Source of the DNA: Oceanobacillus jeddahensis
GTDB taxonomy: Bacteria > Bacillota > Bacilli > Bacillales > Amphibacillaceae
DNA: 64,000 bases
Direction of reading: 5' to 3'
Assembly (NCBI RefSeq): GCF_000750635.1
Contig: NZ_CCDM010000002.1
Span: 1 to 64,000, forward strand
In this document: piece after piece, positions 50,219-59,592 of the stretch
Layout of the letters: each line of letters starts with the position of its first letter
Numbering within the stretch: position 1 is the stretch's first letter
Program-made: the position numbers and the translations under genes
Notes under the pieces: generated by a model
Seen by the model: only the letters and a program-made list of their open reading frames with translations
What the model was told of the DNA's origin: nothing
Database searches by the model: none

Positions 50219-51286
50219 TTAATCCTCCTGATCCTTTCCTGTGTATTTACGAATAGCCGGCAAAATTTCTGCACCGATAATTTCAATATTCTTCGCCAAT
50301 TGTTCAAATGGAACACCGCCAAAATCCATTTGGGCCAAGTAGCGCTGATGTCCAAAAAGTTCATGCTGATAGAGTATTTTCTCAATAACCTCCTGGGGAC
50401 TGCCCACATTGATAACGCTCCGTTTATCTTTTGCCTGTGCAAATGCCTGTTTAGGAAAGCCTTGTCCATTTGTCAGCTTCATACCTTCATTGATATAAGG
50501 ATACATTTGCTGCAGTGCCTCCTGGCTAGTTTCTGCTACATGGAAAAATCCAGTGACGCCAACAGGGAGTTCGTCAGCAGGATGCCCACTTCTCGTTGCG
50601 GTTTCTCGATACGCATCAATAACATTCTTAAAAGCACTTGCTGGACCGCCAAGTGTCGCCAGCATCATTGGTACACCGGCATAGCCTGCCTTCATCGTGC
50701 TGGCTGGGGTTCCACCAACTGCACGCCAAATTGGCAGTGTACTATTTTGGGGGCGGGGCAGCACCTGTGCATCTTTTAAGGGTGCGCGATATTGCCCCTC
50801 CCAGTTAAGCTTTTCGTTTTCATTAATTTGCAATAACAAGTCAAACTTTTCTTCAAACAATGCTTCATAATCCTGTATGTCATAACCTAATAATTCAAAC
50901 AGTCCAATCCGGGAAGCTCTGCCTGCTATAATTTCTGCACGTCCATTAGAAATTAAATCAATTGTAGCAAAATCTTCATACACACGAACGGGATCGGAAG
51001 TACTGATAATGGTCGATGAGCTGCCAATTTTGATTTTTTCTGTGGCCTGGGCAATGGCAGCTAATACAACACTGTGTGCTTGCGTCGTAAAGTAATTCTG
51101 ATGGCTTTCTCCAACACTGAAAAAGTCTAACCCTGCTTGTTCCGCCAGCTTTGCTAATTCAATAATCTCCTGGATACGCTGCTGTGCAGAAATTCGTTTT
51201 CCTGTAAAAGGGTTGGCAAGGTGATCTCCTAGTGTGTAAAGTCCAAATTCCAGTCCTTTCTTTTGATTAATACGATATTGTTCCAT
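50219..51286 (-). CDS. LLM-class flavin-dependent oxidoreductase
   Basis: 355 residues, luciferase-like TIM barrel: LEFGLYTLGDH, FFSVGESHQNYF, IDLISNGRAEIIAGRAS and a C-terminal segment GGVPFEQLAKNIE. Uses reduced flavin and oxygen; substrate unknown. Forms a two-gene unit with the flavin reductase. Confidence 0.86.
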   Translation of the reverse strand: MEQYRINQKKGLEFGLYTLGDHLANPFTGKRISAQQRIQEIIELAKLAEQAGLDFFSVGESHQNYFTTQAHSVVLAAIAQATEKIKIGSSSTIISTSDPVRVYEDFATIDLISNGRAEIIAGRASRIGLFELLGYDIQDYEALFEEKFDLLLQINENEKLNWEGQYRAPLKDAQVLPRPQNSTLPIWRAVGGTPASTMKAGYAGVPMMLATLGGPASAFKNVIDAYRETATRSGHPADELPVGVTGFFHVAETSQEALQQMYPYINEGMKLTNGQGFPKQAFAQAKDKRSVINVGSPQEVIEKILYQHELFGHQRYLAQMDFGGVPFEQLAKNIEIIGAEILPAIRKYTGKDQED

Positions 51287-51579
51287 ACTTATTGCTCCTC
51301 TATCGTTTAGATTTTGTTCAAAATTCGTCCGTTATTCAATTAACGTAAGTGTAAACTATTATGACGGGAGGTTGGGTATTTTTACTTGAGTTGACTCACA
51401 ATCTTTCCTATATATCACTTTACTGTTCAATTGATGAAAATGCAATTAAAAAAGACTGAATTAAAGATAATTTCCCCTCTGTAATTGTTCTAAGTTGTAG
51501 AGGAAAAAAGACTAGCATTGCTGGTTTAATTTAAGAATAATGGTATAATATAGAAAATACAGAAAAGGAAGTGCGGAAA

Positions 51580-53373
51580 ATGATAGAATTTCCTAAACCA
51601 AAAGTTGAACAATTTTTTTATACGTATGGTATTTACCACTTTCAAGTAAGCAAAGATGAAAAAAAGATTGTTTTTTCAACAAATTTAAGCGGAAAACGTA
51701 ATTTGTGGGCATTAGACTTGAGTAAAGGACATTCGTATCCGTATCAATTTGCTCAAAAAGATGAATCGACCTTATTTGTTCAATTCGACCCAAATGGGCA
51801 GTATGTTTTAACCAGTTTTGATTCAGATGGAGATGAAAATCATCAAATTTATGCTTTGCCTCCAGAGGGAGGGATACCACAACCGCTGATTACAGGAGCA
51901 GAAACGGAAAGATATTTATTTGCTCACTTAAGTAAAGATGGAAAACGGGTTTATTATAATACGACTGAAAATAATCCGACCTTTTTAAACACACACGTAC
52001 GTCACTTGGATACAGGTAAAGATGAACTTTTAGCGGAGGGGGAAAGAGGCCCGACTACGCTGGATGGCGTATCAGAAGATGAAGAGACTCTTGTATACGT
52101 AAGCATGTTTGCAAACACATATAATAATATCTTCATTCAAAGAGGAGCAGAAAAAATTTATCTTACTCCCGATCCCAAAAAGGTGCATGTATCCTATGAA
52201 CCGGTTTTCACGGATAATAACACCATTTATTTTCCTACAGATTATGAAAGCGAATATATGTATCTGGCCAAGTATGACATAAAGCAAGAGGCGTTTTCAA
52301 AAGTTCTTGCGTTGGAGGAAGAATCGATTGAAACCATCAAATATGATAAATCATCTGATTCTTTATATGTTGTAACGGAAAAAGGGGTTGTCGATAAACT
52401 CTATCAATATAAAGTAACATCAGGAGATCTGAAAGAAATTACAATGCCTATTGATTTGATTGAACAGGTAACGGTAACAGAGTCAGGAGCAGTTTATCTT
52501 TTGGGAGGTTCAGCAGTTAAGCCGAATAACATTTATCGTCTGACAAACGGTGAAAAGTGGGAGCAGCTTACGGATAATCGTGTTCTAGGCGTATCTGAAG
52601 AAGAGCTCGTTGACCCGGAAATTGTGACATATTCCTCCTTTGACGGAATGGAAATAGAATCACTCTTGTTCAGAGCAAAGCCGGAAAATGCAAATGGATA
52701 TACGGTATACTGGCCGCATGGAGGACCACAAGCAGCAGAACGAAAATTTTTCCGTTCCATGTTTCAAAGTATTTTAAATCGCGGCTACCATATTTTCGCT
52801 CCAAATTTCCGGGGAAGCACGGGCTATGGTTCCTCCTTTGTGAAACTTGTTGAGCAGGATTGGGGGCATGGGCCGCGCCTGGATAATGTGGAAGGGATTA
52901 AATGGCTGTTTGATCAAAAAATTACCGACCCAGATCACCTATTTTTAGTAGGAGGCAGCTATGGCGGCTACATGGCATTACTCTTACACGGACGTCATCC
53001 AGAGTATTTTAAAGCGGTCATCGATATTTTTGGACCGTCCGACTTATTTACGTTCGTCAATTCTGTGCCGCCGCATTGGAAGCCCATTATGGAAAGATGG
53101 CTGGGCGATCCAGAGCGTGATGAGGAACGTTATATAAAAGATTCTCCAGTAACGTATTTGGAAACAATGACAAAACCGATGCTGGTTATCCAAGGTGCAA
53201 AGGATCCTCGTGTTGTGAAGGAAGAATCGGATCAAATTGTTCAAAAACTGCAGGATAAAGGGCGGCATGTGGAGTATCTGGTGCTGGAAGATGAAGGGCA
53301 CGGATTCTCGAAAAAAGAGAATGAAATTAAAGTTTATAAGCGAATGCTGGATTTTATGGACAAGCATAAGTAA
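51580..53373 (+). CDS. S9-family (prolyl oligopeptidase-type) peptidase
   Basis: 597 residues: an N-terminal beta-propeller (about 1-340) and a C-terminal alpha/beta-hydrolase. Catalytic Ser in GGSYGGYMALL, Asp in QGAKDPRV and His in DEGHGF. No signal peptide, so cytoplasmic. AAGGAAG before ATG 51580. Probably trims short peptides. Confidence 0.9.
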   Translation: MIEFPKPKVEQFFYTYGIYHFQVSKDEKKIVFSTNLSGKRNLWALDLSKGHSYPYQFAQKDESTLFVQFDPNGQYVLTSFDSDGDENHQIYALPPEGGIPQPLITGAETERYLFAHLSKDGKRVYYNTTENNPTFLNTHVRHLDTGKDELLAEGERGPTTLDGVSEDEETLVYVSMFANTYNNIFIQRGAEKIYLTPDPKKVHVSYEPVFTDNNTIYFPTDYESEYMYLAKYDIKQEAFSKVLALEEESIETIKYDKSSDSLYVVTEKGVVDKLYQYKVTSGDLKEITMPIDLIEQVTVTESGAVYLLGGSAVKPNNIYRLTNGEKWEQLTDNRVLGVSEEELVDPEIVTYSSFDGMEIESLLFRAKPENANGYTVYWPHGGPQAAERKFFRSMFQSILNRGYHIFAPNFRGSTGYGSSFVKLVEQDWGHGPRLDNVEGIKWLFDQKITDPDHLFLVGGSYGGYMALLLHGRHPEYFKAVIDIFGPSDLFTFVNSVPPHWKPIMERWLGDPERDEERYIKDSPVTYLETMTKPMLVIQGAKDPRVVKEESDQIVQKLQDKGRHVEYLVLEDEGHGFSKKENEIKVYKRMLDFMDKHK

Positions 53374-53380
53374 ACAAAAA

Positions 53381-53454
53381 ACATCAGCGAAGCCTTTAGG
53401 TGAGATGGTAATCACCGTCTCAGAGTTCAGAGGCTTTGCTGATGTTGATTTTTT
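53381..53454 (+). terminator. Terminator after the S9 peptidase
   Basis: ACATCAGCGAAGCCTT pairs with AGGCTTTGCTGATGT and is followed by a T-run. Confidence 0.8.
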
Positions 53455-53533
53455 GCGTGAATAAGCGCTACTATCATTTTTCATGGAGATCCATCTGTAA
53501 AAAGCACGCGGAAGAATATATTGCCTTTTGAAT

Positions 53534-53656
53534 TTAATCATTATTGTTTTGTAGTAACTTTTTTACAATAATGATGACCCCTGTTATTACAGCAATAATG
53601 AAAATGATAAAAATAAGCTGAAAGATAATATCAGGCCAGTTTATTGTATTGTTCAT
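53534..53656 (-). CDS. Small single-TM protein
   Basis: 40 residues: MNNTINWPDIIFQLIF is followed by a strongly hydrophobic run and ends VKKLLQNNND. AAAAAGGAG nine nt before the ATG. Size and pattern resemble DUF4083-type proteins. It lies 25 nt after tmrB on the same strand. Function unknown. Confidence 0.7.
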   Translation of the reverse strand: MNNTINWPDIIFQLIFIIFIIAVITGVIIIVKKLLQNNND

Positions 53657-53681
53657 TGAATTATTCTCCTTTTTGTTAAAG

Positions 53682-54275
53682 CTATCTAATATGTTTTATC
53701 TGGATTCTAATGCGATCCATACGCTTTTTTAGAGTAGAACGGTTATCATCTTTTAATACTACATTTGCTCTCGCAGCAACGATTTCTACAACATTGTCGA
53801 TGGATAAATAATCCGTCTGTATTTTTTCTCCAAATACTTCATCAGCTAAACTTGAGATGCATCTGTCTATTTGCCTGAATCCCCATGAGTTCTTCCTTTC
53901 AAGGCGTTTTCTTAGCCTACGTTCGATTACTTCTTTGGAAGCGGATAAGACAAATTTATGTAATTGGATTTCTTCCGATTCGAGTTTACCGGTAATTTCT
54001 TTAAAATAAGATGTATCCGTAATTGTCATTGGAACGATGATTGGAGTTTGATCGTTTTCCGCGATATATTTTAGGGTTTTATAATTAAATTCTCTCCATA
54101 TTTCGTAATCTTGAAAGTCCTTCTTTTTTAACTTATCAGGCAAATTCTGATCTAAAAAGAAACCAATGTTTTCCGGATCATATACAAAGGAGTTTTCCAA
54201 TCTTCTATGAAGTTCATAGGCTGTTTGCGTTTTTCCTGCACCAAAAGCACCGTTAAGCCAAATTATTTTTGTCAT
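53682..54275 (-). CDS. tmrB: TmrB-like ATP-binding protein
   Basis: 197 residues, the same length as B. subtilis TmrB: IIWLNGAFGAGKTQTAYELHRRL with the P-loop, VYDPENIGFF, IIVPMTITDTSYF and KNSWGFRQIDRCI have TmrB counterparts. TmrB gives tunicamycin resistance when overproduced. The ATG follows AAAAGGAGC. Confidence 0.9.
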   Translation of the reverse strand: MTKIIWLNGAFGAGKTQTAYELHRRLENSFVYDPENIGFFLDQNLPDKLKKKDFQDYEIWREFNYKTLKYIAENDQTPIIVPMTITDTSYFKEITGKLESEEIQLHKFVLSASKEVIERRLRKRLERKNSWGFRQIDRCISSLADEVFGEKIQTDYLSIDNVVEIVAARANVVLKDDNRSTLKKRMDRIRIQIKHIR

Positions 54276-54411
54276 GGGCCAGCTCCTTTTATTATTGGTA
54301 AGGGGTTGTGATGAAGGAGTTTTTAGAAAGAGGAGTTGGGATGGAGCCCCTCTTATTTGTGTTTCTTTTTTTGCTGAAATTTAACACTCCATTTCCATTT
54401 GCAATATTAAT

Positions 54412-54772
54412 ATTTCAGTTTATTAATCATAGTAAGATGCGAACTGTGATGGCGGGAGTTACTGAACCAGTAGATGCATTTCAATCTACGAATCCATATA
54501 AGATGCGAACGATGTCCGAAAGCATCACGTTCCTGGTCAATAGATTTCAATCCACGCATCCATATAAGATGCGAATATAGAGAGTGGGTTCCTTATAGCA
54601 CTTGGGTGAATTTCAATCCACGCATCCATATAAGATGCGAACAAAATTCTTCCAATGGTGAACAGACGAAAAATATTTCAATCCACGCATCCATATAAGA
54701 TGCGAATCAAGGCGAGCAGCTTTGGCTTCTTCCAGAGTGGATTTCAATCCACGCATCCATATAAGATGCGAA
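54412..54772 (-). CRISPR. CRISPR array 1, six repeats, type I-C-like
   Basis: 32-bp repeats begin at 54412, 54478, 54543, 54610, 54675 and 54741, with five spacers of 33-35 bp. The first repeat is strongly degenerate and the second has two changes. On the minus strand each repeat ends GTGGATTGAAAT and carries the stem CGCATC/GATGCG, the form of type I-C repeats. Decay at the low-coordinate end and the leader at the high end support minus-strand transcription. No cas gene in the window. Confidence 0.95.
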
Positions 54773-54938
54773 AGCGTACAAAGAAAGAACTAATACATCA
54801 AAGGATCAGCTGCTTAAAAGTGCTGACCTTTTTTCAAATAATAAAATTTGGTTGCTTTCTGTACTTACGCTCTTTAAATCCTTGTATTTATTGAAGTGCT
54901 AACCTACTTAGTAACTTATGTTTGCCTAAGGTTAGCAC
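54773..54938 (-). promoter_or_regulatory. Leader of CRISPR array 1
   Basis: Directly beside the intact end of array 1. Contains AAAAGTGCTGACCTTTT and, 123 nt from the array, a 43-bp block (54896-54938) framed by GTGCTAACCT and AGGTTAGCAC. The same layout recurs beside array 2. Confidence 0.75.
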
Positions 54939-55044
54939 CATATCCTGTTTGTCCAAAACTTCCTTTAACAAGAATGGTTACATCTTACGTACCTAAATAA
55001 GATAGGCATCCACCTTTTTGATAATACTTTATTCATTCCATAAG

Positions 55045-55670
55045 ATTTCAATCCACTCACCTACACAAGGTGAGAAAGCACAGACCGCCACGTCAGAGAC
55101 AAACGGTTAGATTTCAATCCACTCACCTACACAAGGTGAGAAGAAACTTGTATGCTGGAATGCGCCCCGGTATCCGATTTCAATCCACTCACCTACATAA
55201 GGTGAGAATCGCAAGAAATTTAAAGTGTTTGCTGGCCTTTCTATTTCAATCCACTCACCTACATAAGGTGAGAAATTCGCCAGTTTGATGGATGAATTAG
55301 ATGTCAATAATTTCAATCCACTCACCTACACAAGGTGAGAATCCAATTGTTCCATCTCATATGCAGATGCGCCGATTTCAATCCACTCACCTACACAAGG
55401 TGAGAAAAATTAAGTAAATTATGAGGTGGTTTCATTGGGAATTTCAATCCACTCACCTACACAAGGTGAGAAGATATAGGCGTTTGAGCTGACGTTTAGC
55501 TCGGAATTTCAATCCACTCACCTACACAAGGTGAGAAGAGATCGAAATGCACAGCGTATTTTATCCAGAATGATTTCAATCCACTCACCTACACAAGGTG
55601 AGAATGCAGTTCCGTATCGTAAACAGTTTAAGATATATATTTCAATCCACTCACCTACACAAGGTGAGAA
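55045..55670 (-). CRISPR. CRISPR array 2, ten repeats, type I-C-like
   Basis: Ten 32-bp repeats start at 55045, 55111, 55177, 55243, 55310, 55375, 55441, 55506, 55573 and 55639, with nine spacers of 33-35 bp. The 12-base end ATTTCAATCCAC is shared with array 1, but the stem is CTCACCT/AGGTGAG. Repeats 3 and 4 share one substitution (CATAAG for CACAAG). Confidence 0.97.
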
Positions 55671-55837
55671 AGCGACTAATATAAAATGTTACACATCAAA
55701 CCCTCAAATAATAAAAAGTGCTAGCCTTTTATTAAATTAAAAATAAAGAATCATTATTCTCAATAAAACCTTCAAAAATCTTTGGTACATTGAGGTGCTA
55801 ACCTCCTTAGTAATTTATGTTCGCCTAGGGTTAGCAC
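55671..55837 (-). promoter_or_regulatory. Leader of CRISPR array 2
   Basis: Begins AAGCGAC-type sequence as in leader 1, has AAAAGTGCTAGCCTTTT, and a 43-bp block at 55795-55837 identical to that of leader 1 at 39 of 43 positions and at nearly the same distance (124 nt) from its array. Confidence 0.75.
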
Positions 55838-56166
55838 TAATTCATCTATCCAGCTAAAAACTTTATCGAAAACTTTCATAATATTTCCTTTATTATACCA
55901 CCATGCTTGATCCTTCTTCAAATATTCTCTTATCTAAGTCTAAGAACTTACTAACTTGCATTAACGCAGTCATTTGTGTAGATTTTGCAACATTTTAGAA
56001 GGATTTCATAAACTATCTTATCGGAAAGGAAGAAAAAGGTTGACCGGAAAAGCTACTTTCCGATAAAATATAGAAAGTTCTTGTTTTCCAAATGAAAAAG
56101 TCCGTTTGACAAGAGCAAATAAAAGTGGAGAGGAGTAGGAACAGAAAAAAGGAATCTATAATCTAA

Positions 56167-56330
56167 AGCGCCAGGACTATTCTACGGACGGATAGGAAGA
56201 ATAGTTGACGAGGTCGGAGGTTATCGAGTTATTCGGCGGGTGCCTCCCAGCTGTACATCGCAGTTGTCGCTTTATCTTCAAACCATCAGGGTGACTTGAT
56301 GAACAAAGAGATAAAGAACGATGTCTTAAA
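56167..56330 (+). ncRNA. glmS ribozyme
   Basis: The conserved core is present in order: AGCGCC cleavage site at 56167, GACGAGGT, GGAGGTTATCGA, CGGGTGCCTCCC, then AACCATCAGGGTGACTTG and GAACAAAG. Glucosamine-6-phosphate triggers self-cleavage before GCGCC and lowers glmS expression. About 100 nt lie between its 3' end and the glmS start. Confidence 0.95.
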
Positions 56331-56350
56331 AATTAAAAACTAACACGAGA

Positions 56351-56405
56351 AAGGGGCAGTACAAGGGCCCCTTCGCTTCGAATCGGTCTTTTGTCTCTGC
56401 CCCTT
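56351..56405 (+). other. Alternative hairpins between glmS ribozyme and start codon
   Basis: AAGGGGCAG (56351) can pair with CTGCCCCTT (56397) or, through AAGGGGC, with GCCCCTT (56367). The two folds exclude each other. No T-run follows. AAGGAGG begins six nt after the second arm. Confidence 0.5.
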
Positions 56406-56425
56406 CAAACAAGGAGGACATCGAC

Positions 56426-58228
56426 ATGTGCGGAATCGTCGGTTATATTGGACAAAATGATACGAAAGAAATTTTATTAACAGGCTTGGAAAAATTGGAA
56501 TATCGCGGATATGACTCTGCAGGGATTGCGACTTTAGGGGAAGATGGTGTACACGTAACAAAAGTAAAAGGACGTATTGCAGCGTTACGTGAAAAAGTAG
56601 ATAACGAAAATGATGCTACTATTGGTATTGGGCATACTCGCTGGGCTACTCATGGTGTACCAAGTGTGCAAAACGCACATCCACATCAGAGCTCAACAGA
56701 ACGTTTTACCATTGTGCATAATGGGGTTATTGAAAATTATATGGCTCTAAAGAAAGAATACCTGGAAGATGTCGACTTTGTGAGTGAAACTGATACAGAG
56801 GTTATCGTACAGCTTATTGAAAAACTTTATCAAAAGCATAAAAGTACTAAAAAAGCATTTGGAGAAGCAATGAGCCTGTTAAAAGGTTCTTATGCGATCG
56901 GTCTGATTGATGCAGAAGATCAGGAAACTTTATATGTATCGAAAAATAAAAGCCCATTGTTGGTTGGCTTAGGAGAAGGATTTAACCTGATTGCCAGCGA
57001 TGCCATGGCTACATTGAAAGAAACGAATGAATACTTGGAAATCTTTGATAAAGAAATTGTGCTTGTGAATCGCAGCTTTGTAGAAGTGCAGACACTAGAT
57101 GGGGAAGTTATCAATCGTGAGCCATTTATCGCGGAAATTGATGCAAGTGATACAGAAAAAGGAACATACCCTCATTTTATGCTGAAAGAGATTGATGAAC
57201 AGCCAATTGTTATGCGAAATATTATTCGTGAATATCAGAATGAAAAAGGCGAATTGAAATTAGACAAAGATATTCGTAAAGCCATGCAAAAAACGGACCG
57301 CATTTATATTATTGCTGCTGGAACCAGCTCCTATGCGGGATTGGTTGGAAAAGAGCTTATTGAAAAAATAGCTAATATTCCAGTAGAAGTTCACATTGCC
57401 AGTGAGTTTTCATATAACATGCCGTTGCTACCTGAAAAACCATTGTTTGTCTTTATTTCACAAAGCGGGGAAACAGCAGATAGCCGTGCCGTATTAGTTA
57501 AGATAAAAGAATTAGGACATCCAGCACTTACCTTAACAAATGTGCCTGGATCCACCCTTTCTCGTGAAGCAAATTATACTTTACCTTTACATGCCGGACC
57601 AGAAATTGCTGTTGCTTCCACAAAAGCATATACAGCACAGATTGCTGTTTTAGCTATTCTTGCAGTAGATACAGCAAGAGCAAAAGGTATCAAATTAGAT
57701 TTTGATCCATTACAGGAGCTGGCAATTGTAGCGAATGCAATGGAAATTATCACAAATCAAAAAGAAGAGCTGGAGCAACTGTCAAACGAGTATTTTGCTT
57801 CCACACGCAATGCTTTCTATATTGGCCGCAGTATGGATTATCATGTTGCACAAGAAGCAGCATTGAAGTTAAAAGAAATCTCTTATATCCAAGCAGAAGG
57901 TTTTGCTGGAGGAGAGTTGAAGCACGGAACCATCGCATTAATTGAGGATGGTACACCGGTTGTCGCTTTAGCAACACAAGAAAATGTAAATTATTCTATT
58001 CGCGGTAACGTACAGGAAGTGGTTGCACGCGGGGCAAATGCACTTATCATTAGTTCAAAAGGCTTGGAGCAGGATGAGGATGCGTTTGTATTGCCTCCGG
58101 TACATGAGCTGTTGACGCCATTGGTAAGTGTGATTCCAATGCAGCTATTGGCTTATTATGCGGCGCTGCATCGTGATTGTGACGTGGATAAACCGCGGAA
58201 TTTGGCGAAGAGTGTTACGGTGGAGTAA
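56426..58228 (+). CDS. glmS: Glutamine-fructose-6-phosphate aminotransferase
   Basis: 600 residues: N-terminal nucleophile after Met (MCGIVGYIG), glutaminase motif RWATHG, two SIS domains ([10 protein letters not shown] and SQSGETADS), and the C-terminal KSVTVE. AAGGAGG eight nt before the ATG. Makes glucosamine-6-phosphate, the first step to cell-wall amino sugars. Its 3' end is the classical Tn7 target. Confidence 0.98.
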   Translation: MCGIVGYIGQNDTKEILLTGLEKLEYRGYDSAGIATLGEDGVHVTKVKGRIAALREKVDNENDATIGIGHTRWATHGVPSVQNAHPHQSSTERFTIVHNGVIENYMALKKEYLEDVDFVSETDTEVIVQLIEKLYQKHKSTKKAFGEAMSLLKGSYAIGLIDAEDQETLYVSKNKSPLLVGLGEGFNLIASDAMATLKETNEYLEIFDKEIVLVNRSFVEVQTLDGEVINREPFIAEIDASDTEKGTYPHFMLKEIDEQPIVMRNIIREYQNEKGELKLDKDIRKAMQKTDRIYIIAAGTSSYAGLVGKELIEKIANIPVEVHIASEFSYNMPLLPEKPLFVFISQSGETADSRAVLVKIKELGHPALTLTNVPGSTLSREANYTLPLHAGPEIAVASTKAYTAQIAVLAILAVDTARAKGIKLDFDPLQELAIVANAMEIITNQKEELEQLSNEYFASTRNAFYIGRSMDYHVAQEAALKLKEISYIQAEGFAGGELKHGTIALIEDGTPVVALATQENVNYSIRGNVQEVVARGANALIISSKGLEQDEDAFVLPPVHELLTPLVSVIPMQLLAYYAALHRDCDVDKPRNLAKSVTVE

Positions 58229-58252
58229 AAAGAACATTCGTAAGGATTCGTT

Positions 58253-58321
58253 TGTAGATTAAAAATAAAGTTGCGATGTTTAAAATAAAGTCGCGACGTT
58301 TATAAAAAAGTTACGAAATTT
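58253..58321 (+). mobile_element. End of a Tn7-like transposon with three tandem TnsB-type sites
   Basis: The end begins TGT at 58253, 24 nt after the glmS stop, where Tn7 inserts. Three abutting 20-bp repeats follow (58262-58281, 58282-58301, 58302-58321) with shared AAAGTYGCGAYGTTT-like content. Their phasing and the tnsA remnant next to them fit TnsB binding sites. The other end was not found. Confidence 0.75.
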
Positions 58322-58358
58322 TACCCCTTTGGATATGATTGTCTAAAGGGGTGTTTTT

Positions 58359-58640
58359 GTGGGGAAAAGAAAAAGAACATCTAAAGTCGATAAGTGGATT
58401 AAAGAAGGTGGAGGAACTGGCAGTAGGGCAAATTATCCGCCATGGCTAAAAATTCAAGATGTGTCCTCATGAGGTCGGTCAACGAGATTAAAAGGTATAA
58501 AAACCGGCAGACAACATAAATATTTATCAGATTTGGAACGAAATTACTTTTATTTGACTGAATTTCCGATTTAATCCTAGATATTCGTGAACAATTTCCT
58601 TTATTACCACAACAAGAGACGATTGTCATTGCGGACGAAA
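58359..58640 (+). pseudogene. Decayed tnsA (Tn7-like endonuclease)
   Basis: From GTG 58359: GKRKRTSKVDKWIKEGGGTG, then an in-frame TGA at 58470. The same frame continues GRSTRLKGIKTGRQ...YLSDLERNYFYLTEF to a TAA at 58572. After a frameshift, ILDIREQFPLLPQQETIVIA follows. The order and content are those of the TnsA N-terminus. Later parts of the gene are missing. Confidence 0.8.
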
Positions 58641-58878
58641 TGGATAAGATCATGGTTAGAAATATTAGTTATATCCATGATTATTTTGATATTCGGAGCT
58701 ATGATGTATACCGGGGAATGGCTAACCAATTTACATTGGGTGATTCTGAAATTATCCTTTTCGAAGGGTTCTTCAAAAATATCTCCTAAGCATTCTCTCA
58801 TAAAATTCCCATGATATGTTTGGTTTTTCTGTTTTTGTGGAAAGTATACCTCATATATTAACATCAGGAGGAACAGTC

Positions 58879-59592
58879 ATGGTTACGATGGAATCAATTA
58901 TAATTGGTATTATATTTATTATTATTCAACTCTATGCCTTGCCGATTGTTAAACGTTCGCCTATTGGACAAAGAAAGCTGCTCTCATTATCAGGCGGTGT
59001 AGCTATTGCTTATGTGTTTGTCTATATTTTGCCAACTCTTCATGAGGAGCAGGATAAACTCGGGGGATCGTTCGCATTAGATACGGAACTTTATTTTCTC
59101 GGCCTCATCGGTTTATTGATTTACTTTGCAGTATATGCATTTGCTGAGACGAAAACAGCTGAACGGCTGAAGGCAAACACCATTTATTTCGTTCAGATCA
59201 GCTTTTTTATGGTGTATTCCTTCATTGTTACTTATATCGTTTTTTCATCCGATGTTCAGCGCGTCGAATCCTTATTTTACGGTCTAGCCGTTAGTCTTCA
59301 TTTTATCGGCTTGTCGTATCATCTGGGAAAAGAGAGTGAGCGGCTGCATAAAAGTGCAGGACGCTACATGCTTGCAGGGGCAACCTTGATTGGGGCGTTT
59401 GCAGGAATTTTCGGGCCATCATCCGGTCTGTTTGTAGATTCCATTATTGCTTTTAGTTCAGGTGCCATGATATTTAATGTCATCAGCAAGGAAATCCCTT
59501 TTGAAAAAAATGCCCACTTGCCAACATTTTTAATCTCATCCCTTGTCTATTCCATTATGTTGATTGTGTTAAAAGGCTTCTTCAATTGGTAG
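58879..59592 (+). CDS. Polytopic membrane protein, function unknown
   Basis: 237 residues, about seven TM segments. GGVAIAYVFVYILPTLHEEQ has a loose likeness to the ZIP transporter motif, which is not enough for assignment. AGGAGGAA seven nt before the ATG. It lies between transposon and aldo/keto reductase remnants but is itself intact. Confidence 0.75.
   Translation: MVTMESIIIGIIFIIIQLYALPIVKRSPIGQRKLLSLSGGVAIAYVFVYILPTLHEEQDKLGGSFALDTELYFLGLIGLLIYFAVYAFAETKTAERLKANTIYFVQISFFMVYSFIVTYIVFSSDVQRVESLFYGLAVSLHFIGLSYHLGKESERLHKSAGRYMLAGATLIGAFAGIFGPSSGLFVDSIIAFSSGAMIFNVISKEIPFEKNAHLPTFLISSLVYSIMLIVLKGFFNW

Noticed and set aside
54308..54894. Three overlapping plus-strand frames of 74-90 codons
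   Set aside because: Two run through CRISPR repeats and spacers and repeat the same peptide; the first ends in the array and has no family likeness.
55070..55740. Frames of 69-72 codons with repeated peptides
   Set aside because: They are translations of CRISPR array 2 on either strand.
58587..58814. A 75-codon frame with a hydrophobic segment after the tnsA remnant
   Set aside because: It starts inside the tnsA frame, has no clear ribosome binding site and overlaps a remnant in another frame. The hydrophobic stretch is probably a chance reading of decayed DNA.
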